This document shows, piece after piece, positions 59,958 through 64,000 of a stretch of DNA of 64,000 bases. The number at the start of each line of letters is the position of its first letter. Position 1 is the stretch's first letter. The stretch is taken from positions 1 through 64,000 of the forward strand of contig CAVSMB010000028.1 in assembly GCA_963728925.1 (NCBI GenBank). The letters are read 5' to 3'. The position numbers were made by a program, and so were the translations under genes. Under the pieces are notes generated by a model. The model had not been told where the DNA came from. It saw only the letters and a program-made list of their open reading frames with translations, and searched no databases. This DNA comes from JBBPZA01 sp963728925. Its GTDB lineage: Bacteria > Actinomycetota > Thermoleophilia > Solirubrobacterales > Solirubrobacteraceae.

Positions 59958-61694
59958 TCAGTTCACCCCGAAGGCGAAGCGGCGGACGCGGTTCTTCGCC
60001 GCGAAGACGACGTAGTCGAAGACCGAGAGGATTGGCCATGCGCCGGCGTAGGTCCTCTGCCGGCGCATCGAGGTGGCGTCGAGGACGCGCATGGCGCGGC
60101 GCAGATCGAGGTAGCTGTCGGGCCGAAGGCTGGGGGCGAGGGTCAGCGAGGCCGACTGGAAGCCCGGCGTGCTGCCCAGCTTGTCCGGCGCGTCGAGAGC
60201 GTCCATCGCCGCGCGGCGCCCGTAGCCGACGACGATGCGGTTCCCGCGGGGGAGAACGTAGACGGGCTTCGCGACGCCCTTTGCGTCGATGCGGTAGCCG
60301 CCCCCGCCGCCCGCGAGGTCCGAGGGCGACGCGCGCCACCCGGGCTGCGCGCCGAGCGCGCGGGCGAGCCGGCGCACGGCGCTTCGGGTGGCGGCCGGGT
60401 CGAGCGACTCGATGACCGCGCCGCCGTCGAGCTTCGACGGCGAGGAGCCGCGAAGGAAGAGCGCAGCCCCGCCCAGCGCGGGGAGGACCTCGCCTCGCAG
60501 GTCGACGCCGTCGCGGCCCAGCCGCCGCAGCACCTGTGTCACCGCGCCCTGGGCGATGGCCGGATCGCGCGCCGGGTCGAGGAGCCCGTCGAGCTGGTCG
60601 CCCGCGTCGTTGATGCCGATCGCGAGCCACGTGTCGGCGGGAAGCGAGGGAAGAAGCGGCGTGGAGAGGAGCGAGAGCCCGGCGCTGGGCGCCGAGGGCG
60701 AGCTGCCGCTCCCCGGGGCCGCCTCGTTGCCCGCCACGTCGGACCGGGTCCCCTGGCCCGGGATCCCCTGGGCGGCGCCGTTGTCGGCTTCGCCCGGCGG
60801 CGTGCCGCCGTCGCCCACGCCGCCGCCGGCCCCGGTGTCGCCGCTCTGGCCGGGTGCCACCACATCGCCGGGTCGCGGGCCGAAGTCGGCCAGCAGCGCG
60901 CGCGGCTTGGCCGACAACGTCGCCACCACCGGTGTGGGGTCGACGATCGCCAGGCGCTCGCGAAGCTGCTTCGCGAGCGCGGGATCGAGCGGCCCCGCCT
61001 TCAGGACCCCGCCGAAGCCCAGCAGGTCGAAGTAGACGAACCCGACGCGGTCGGGCCTGGCGCGTCTGGTCCGCGACCGGAAGCGGTCGGTTCCCGCCAG
61101 CGCGTAGCCGCGTTCAGCGTCGACTGCCGCGCGCACGCCGCCCTCGTCGCCGATGACCGCGAAGCGGCCGACCACCGCCGCTGCGGTGCCGTCCGGGCGG
61201 ATCGCGTAGGCCACGCCGCGGTAGCGGCGATGCGTCCCGGCTCGCGGCCCGGTCACCAGCGCCGCGCGCGCGCGCCCGGGATCGGCGGCTGCCAGCAGGA
61301 GCGTTCCCCGCGACCCCGGACCCGCCACCGCGCGGTAGAAGAGGCCGGCGCGCCCGCCGAGCCACGGCGCGACGTCGGAGCGGTAGTCGATGCCCGATCG
61401 CCCGCCGGCCACCGCGTCGCCGACCAGGTCGGCCACGCGGGCGTCAGGGTCGCGGGCGCCGAGCGCGCGTGCGAGGAGCGCTCGCACGTTGGCCCCTTGC
61501 TCGTCGGGCGGGTGCAGGAAGACGTCGGCGAAGACGGCCACCCGCGGTGGGGTCACCGTCGCGGGGTCGCTGCCCGTCCCGGCCGCCGCGGTCCCGCCGT
61601 CACGCAGGACCAGGAGCGCGACGACGGCCACGACCACGACGGCCGCGACGCCGGCGAGCAGGAGGGTGCGAGAGGACGAGCGCAGGCGGACCAC
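59958..61694 (-). CDS. DUF3352-like membrane-anchored protein
   Basis: This 578-residue protein has one N-terminal membrane helix (LLLAGVAAVVVVAVVALLVL), so most of it lies outside. The body has DUF3352-type features: PPRVAVFADVFLHPPDEQGA, LVGDAVAGGRSGIDYRSDVA, PWLGGRAGLFY, then a second unit with LPADTWLAIGINDAGDQLDG and LRGEVLPALGGAALFLRGSS. A Gly/Ser-rich linker of about 70 residues (GDTGAGGGVGDGGTPPGEAD) divides the halves. Function unknown. It is divergent from mraZ, and GTG 61694 lacks a ribosome site. Confidence 0.72.
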   Translation of the reverse strand: MVRLRSSSRTLLLAGVAAVVVVAVVALLVLRDGGTAAAGTGSDPATVTPPRVAVFADVFLHPPDEQGANVRALLARALGARDPDARVADLVGDAVAGGRSGIDYRSDVAPWLGGRAGLFYRAVAGPGSRGTLLLAAADPGRARAALVTGPRAGTHRRYRGVAYAIRPDGTAAAVVGRFAVIGDEGGVRAAVDAERGYALAGTDRFRSRTRRARPDRVGFVYFDLLGFGGVLKAGPLDPALAKQLRERLAIVDPTPVVATLSAKPRALLADFGPRPGDVVAPGQSGDTGAGGGVGDGGTPPGEADNGAAQGIPGQGTRSDVAGNEAAPGSGSSPSAPSAGLSLLSTPLLPSLPADTWLAIGINDAGDQLDGLLDPARDPAIAQGAVTQVLRRLGRDGVDLRGEVLPALGGAALFLRGSSPSKLDGGAVIESLDPAATRSAVRRLARALGAQPGWRASPSDLAGGGGGYRIDAKGVAKPVYVLPRGNRIVVGYGRRAAMDALDAPDKLGSTPGFQSASLTLAPSLRPDSYLDLRRAMRVLDATSMRRQRTYAGAWPILSVFDYVVFAAKNRVRRFAFGVN

Positions 61695-61774
61695 GGGCCG
61701 CCAAGTGTGGCAGCAGCGCCCGCGGCCGCGGCGTGGGTGGATTGGTGCACCGTGGGGCATCGGACGGAATGGTG

Positions 61775-61803
61775 TTGCAAAGTGGGAGATCGTGGGGTAC
61801 TTT
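61775..61803 (+). promoter_or_regulatory. mraZ promoter with MraZ-type repeats in the spacer
   Basis: TTGCAA (61775-61780) and TACTTT (61798-61803) are separated by exactly 17 bases. Inside the spacer, TGGGA (61783) and TGGGG (61793) repeat at a 10-base period, matching the TGGGN direct repeats bound by MraZ for autorepression of the division cluster. A further GTGGGG lies upstream at 61752. Confidence 0.75.
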
Positions 61804-61890
61804 CCCGTCCGGCTGTCGAACCGGGGTGGCGGGGCTCCTCCCACTCCGCCACCTCGGTTCAACTCCAACCTTCGAACCGGACTCCAAGCC

Positions 61891-62325
61891 TTGGCCTTCC
61901 GCGGTGCCTTCGACTACACGCTCGACGCCAAGAACCGCCTCACGGTGCCGGCCAAGTTCCGCGCCGCCCTCGCTGGAGGCGTGGTTCTCGCCAAGGGCGT
62001 CGACCCCTGCGTGGCCATCTGGCGCGCGGAGGACTACGAGCGCTTCGTCGCCGGCGCCGTCGAGGGGTCTAACCCGCTCTCTCCCCAGCGCCGTCAGATC
62101 GAGCGCTTCTTCTCGGCCAACGGCTTCGACGCCGAGCTCGACGGCGCCGGGCGGGTCGGCATCCCGGCGAAGCTCGCCGCCCACGCGGGCCTCGCGAAGG
62201 ACGTCGTCGTGACCGGCGCGGGCAGCTGCATCGAGGTGTGGGACCGCAGCCGCTGGGAGGCCTACGACTCCGAGCTGACCACCGACATCCCCGACATCGC
62301 CGCGAGCCTTGGCCATCCTGCTTGA
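61891..62325 (+). CDS. mraZ: Division/cell-wall cluster regulator MraZ
   Basis: This 144-residue SpoVT/AbrB-like DNA-binding protein starts at TTG 61891. It has two swapped-hairpin units: FRGAFDYTLDAKNRLTVPAK (DxKGR-like DAKNR) and ANGFDAELDGAGRVGIPAKL (DxxGRV). MraZ binds TGGGN repeats upstream of its own gene, as seen here. It opens the dcw cluster and is followed after one base by rsmH. The TTG start matches the family N-terminus (MFRGxxxxxLDxKxR). Confidence 0.92.
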   Translation: MAFRGAFDYTLDAKNRLTVPAKFRAALAGGVVLAKGVDPCVAIWRAEDYERFVAGAVEGSNPLSPQRRQIERFFSANGFDAELDGAGRVGIPAKLAAHAGLAKDVVVTGAGSCIEVWDRSRWEAYDSELTTDIPDIAASLGHPA

Positions 62326-62326
62326 C

Positions 62327-63289
62327 ATGACCCACGTCCACGTCCCGGTCCTGGCCGGCGAGCTCATCGAGGTGCTCGCGCCCCAGCCGGGCCAGGTCGC
62401 CGTCGACTGCACAGTCGGGGGCGGCGGCCACGGCCGCCTGGTCGCCGACCTGCTCGGGCCGGGCGGGACGCTGATCGGCATCGACCGCGACCCCGTCGCC
62501 GAGGAGCGCTTCGCGCAGCTCGCGGCGGAGGTCCCGTGCGCGACGCGCTTCATCCGCGGCGCGTTCTCCGAGGGCCTGGGGACGCTGCTCGACGAGGGTC
62601 AGCGCGCCGACATCGTCTACCTCGATCTCGGGGTCTCCTCGATGCAGGTCGACACCCGCGAGCGGGGGTTCTCCTACGCCTACGACGCGCCGCTGGACAT
62701 GCGCATGGACCCGGCCCAGGAGCTCTCGGCCCGCGACGTCGTCAACTCGTGGGAGCAGCGCCGCCTCGCTCGCGCGCTGCGCGAGTACGGCGAGGAGCAC
62801 TTCGCCGCGTCCATCGCCCGTGGGATCGTGCGCCGCCGCGAGGCCCACGACATCGAGACCACGGGCGAGCTCGTCGACGTCGTCTCTTCCTCGATCCCCG
62901 CCCGCGCGCGCTTCGCGGGAGGCCACCCGGCCAAGCGAACCTTCCAGGCCGTTCGCATCGCGGTCAACGGCGAGCTCGTGGAGCTCGACCGCGCGCTGCC
63001 GCTCGCGTGGGAGCTGCTCGCGACGGGCGGACGGCTCGGCGCGATCTCCTTCCACTCGCTCGAGGACCGGCGCGTCAAGCGCTTCCTGGCCGAGCGGACC
63101 CGCGGCTGCATCTGCCCGCCCGACCTGCCGGTCTGCGGCTGCGGCCGGACCCCCGAGGCCGAGCTGCTGACCCGTCGCGCGGTGGCGCCGAGCGCGGGCG
63201 AGGTGGCGCACAACCCCCGCTCCCGGTCCGCTCGCCTGCGTGCCGCGCGCAAGCTGCCCGCCGTCCCCGGCGCCGCGCCCGGCGCGTGA
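62327..63289 (+). CDS. rsmH: 16S rRNA (cytosine-1402-N4)-methyltransferase
   Basis: This 320-residue RsmH (MraW) methylates C1402 of 16S rRNA. It shows HVPVLAGELIEVL at the start, the SAM site VDCTVGGGGHGRLVADLLGP near 30-49, DRDPVAEERFAQL, VYLDLGVSSMQVDTRERGFS near 103 and the C-terminal FHSLEDRRVKRFLAERTRGC with CICPPDLPVCGCG. ATG 62327 fits the family start; TTG 62309 inside mraZ is possible. The stop overlaps the next GTG. Confidence 0.95.
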   Translation: MTHVHVPVLAGELIEVLAPQPGQVAVDCTVGGGGHGRLVADLLGPGGTLIGIDRDPVAEERFAQLAAEVPCATRFIRGAFSEGLGTLLDEGQRADIVYLDLGVSSMQVDTRERGFSYAYDAPLDMRMDPAQELSARDVVNSWEQRRLARALREYGEEHFAASIARGIVRRREAHDIETTGELVDVVSSSIPARARFAGGHPAKRTFQAVRIAVNGELVELDRALPLAWELLATGGRLGAISFHSLEDRRVKRFLAERTRGCICPPDLPVCGCGRTPEAELLTRRAVAPSAGEVAHNPRSRSARLRAARKLPAVPGAAPGA

Positions 63290-64000
63290 CGCCGCCGGCC
63301 CAGCCGGCCGCGCGCGGCCCCGCGAGCACCGTCGCCGGACGAGGGAAGGCCGCCGCGGCGCCCGGCGGCGAGCCCCACTCCACGGCGACCCGTCGCCGGC
63401 CCGCTCCACGGCCGCGCCGCGCGCACACCGGCGCCACGACGCGCTTTCGCCCGGCGACTTCGCCGCGGCGCGTCTCGGGGCCGGGCGCCGGCACCGGGCT
63501 GCGCGCTCGTCCACGGACCACGGCCCCGGCGTGGCGGCGGCTCCCGGCTCGACTCGCCGCCCTTCCGGACCACGCCCTCGTCGACCGCGCGGTGCGCGGG
63601 CGCGCGTGGATCGCGGTGGTCGGGACGCTGCTGATCGGCATCGTCGCCCTCCAGGTCTCGATGCTCAAGCTCAACTCGGCGAGCAGCCGGGCCGTCGAGC
63701 GCTCCAGTGCGCTGGAGCGCGACAACGCCCGCCTGGAGACGCTGATCGCCGGCATGTCGGCGCCGGAGCGCATCCGCGCCAAGGCCGAGAAGCTCGGCCT
63801 TTCCGTGCCACGGGTCGAGGAGGTCCGCTACGTGCCGTCCGGGGACCGGAAGGGCGGCGCCGCCGCGGCGACCGCGATCCGCGCCGGCGACTTCGACGCC
63901 GGGGCGCTGGAGAACGCGTCAGCCGGCGACTCGGCCTCGGGCGACCAGCCGGGCGCCGGGGCGACGGCCGGCGACCAGGCCGATGCTGCCGCTGCGGACG
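63286..64000 (+). CDS. FtsL/DivIC-like division protein, incomplete at window end
   Basis: A GTG at 63286 overlapping the rsmH stop opens a frame that runs off the right edge. The first 100 residues are a Pro/Arg/Ala-rich cytoplasmic extension. A single membrane helix follows (WIAVVGTLLIGIVALQVSML), then a leucine-zipper-like coiled coil (SRAVERSSALERDNARLETL) and ERIRAKAEKLGLSVPRVEEV, the layout of FtsL/septum-initiator proteins. Position between rsmH and the expected ftsI supports this. The tail is Ala/Gly/Asp-rich and unusually long. Confidence 0.8.
   Translation, partial: MTPPAQPAARGPASTVAGRGKAAAAPGGEPHSTATRRRPAPRPRRAHTGATTRFRPATSPRRVSGPGAGTGLRARPRTTAPAWRRLPARLAALPDHALVDRAVRGRAWIAVVGTLLIGIVALQVSMLKLNSASSRAVERSSALERDNARLETLIAGMSAPERIRAKAEKLGLSVPRVEEVRYVPSGDRKGGAAAATAIRAGDFDAGALENASAGDSASGDQPGAGATAGDQADAAAAD

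Overview
This window is a very GC-rich bacterial chromosome segment. Codons end mostly in G or C, there are many GTG and some TTG starts, genes overlap as ATGA or GTGA, and several transcripts look leaderless. The gene content suggests a high-GC Gram-positive actinobacterium, most likely of the Thermoleophilia/Solirubrobacterales type. The evidence is an actinobacterial-style mraZ-rsmH-ftsL start of the division cluster, a sigma factor fused to its own anti-sigma zinc finger and a membrane anchor, a Rho-like protein with a long acidic/basic insert, and Tad/Flp pilus genes. The taxonomic call is inference; no rRNA lies in the window.

Region 1 (1-15.7 kb) is a gene graveyard. Intact genes are a class II glutamine amidotransferase, a formylglycine-type sulfatase, a universal stress protein and a patatin phospholipase. 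Between them lie decayed genes with 1-2 base frameshifts or missing ends: an aldo/keto reductase tail, DUF2252, an XRE-type regulator, a sulfide:quinone-oxidoreductase-like flavoprotein, an adenosine-specific kinase, a 2TM protein, nicotinate phosphoribosyltransferase, an inositol-monophosphatase-like enzyme, a PfkB kinase, a 3-hydroxyisobutyrate-dehydrogenase-like enzyme and a DUF3089 protein. Two diverged group II introns with reverse transcriptases stand in tandem at 10.76-14.63 kb and cut off the PfkB gene.

Region 2 (15.8-21 kb) holds a PAP2 phosphatase, an FTR1 iron permease with a palindrome at its start codon, a YbjQ protein, a methyltransferase and a secreted glycosidase-like protein. 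Region 3 (20.5-28.5 kb) is the most interesting. A cob(I)alamin adenosyltransferase is divergent from a cobalamin riboswitch, which leads a six-gene operon: three secreted or lipid-anchored DUF4430 (transcobalamin C-terminal-like) proteins, an ECF transporter T component, a double ATPase, and an S component fused to an alpha/alpha-toroid repeat domain resembling the other half of transcobalamin. The parts of the animal vitamin B12 carrier therefore seem to be distributed over one bacterial ECF uptake operon.

Region 4 (28.5-46 kb) has the proton-translocating transhydrogenase pntAA-pntAB-pntB, a metallo-beta-lactamase-like protein, a DUF72 protein, an operon of GntR regulator, small subunit, GMC oxidoreductase and GlpD, a secreted beta-propeller-like protein, the membrane-tethered sigma factor, folP, a degenerate Rho paralogue and an HD-GYP phosphodiesterase. 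Region 5 (46-64 kb) has two transporters, a two-component system, Tad pilus genes (cpaB, cpaF, tadB, tadC), a sugar kinase, a thiolase, a tautomerase, two secreted or membrane proteins, and finally mraZ, rsmH and an FtsL-like gene that runs off the end.

No tRNA, rRNA or CRISPR array was recognised. All functions are assigned from motifs read by eye; no database search was run.
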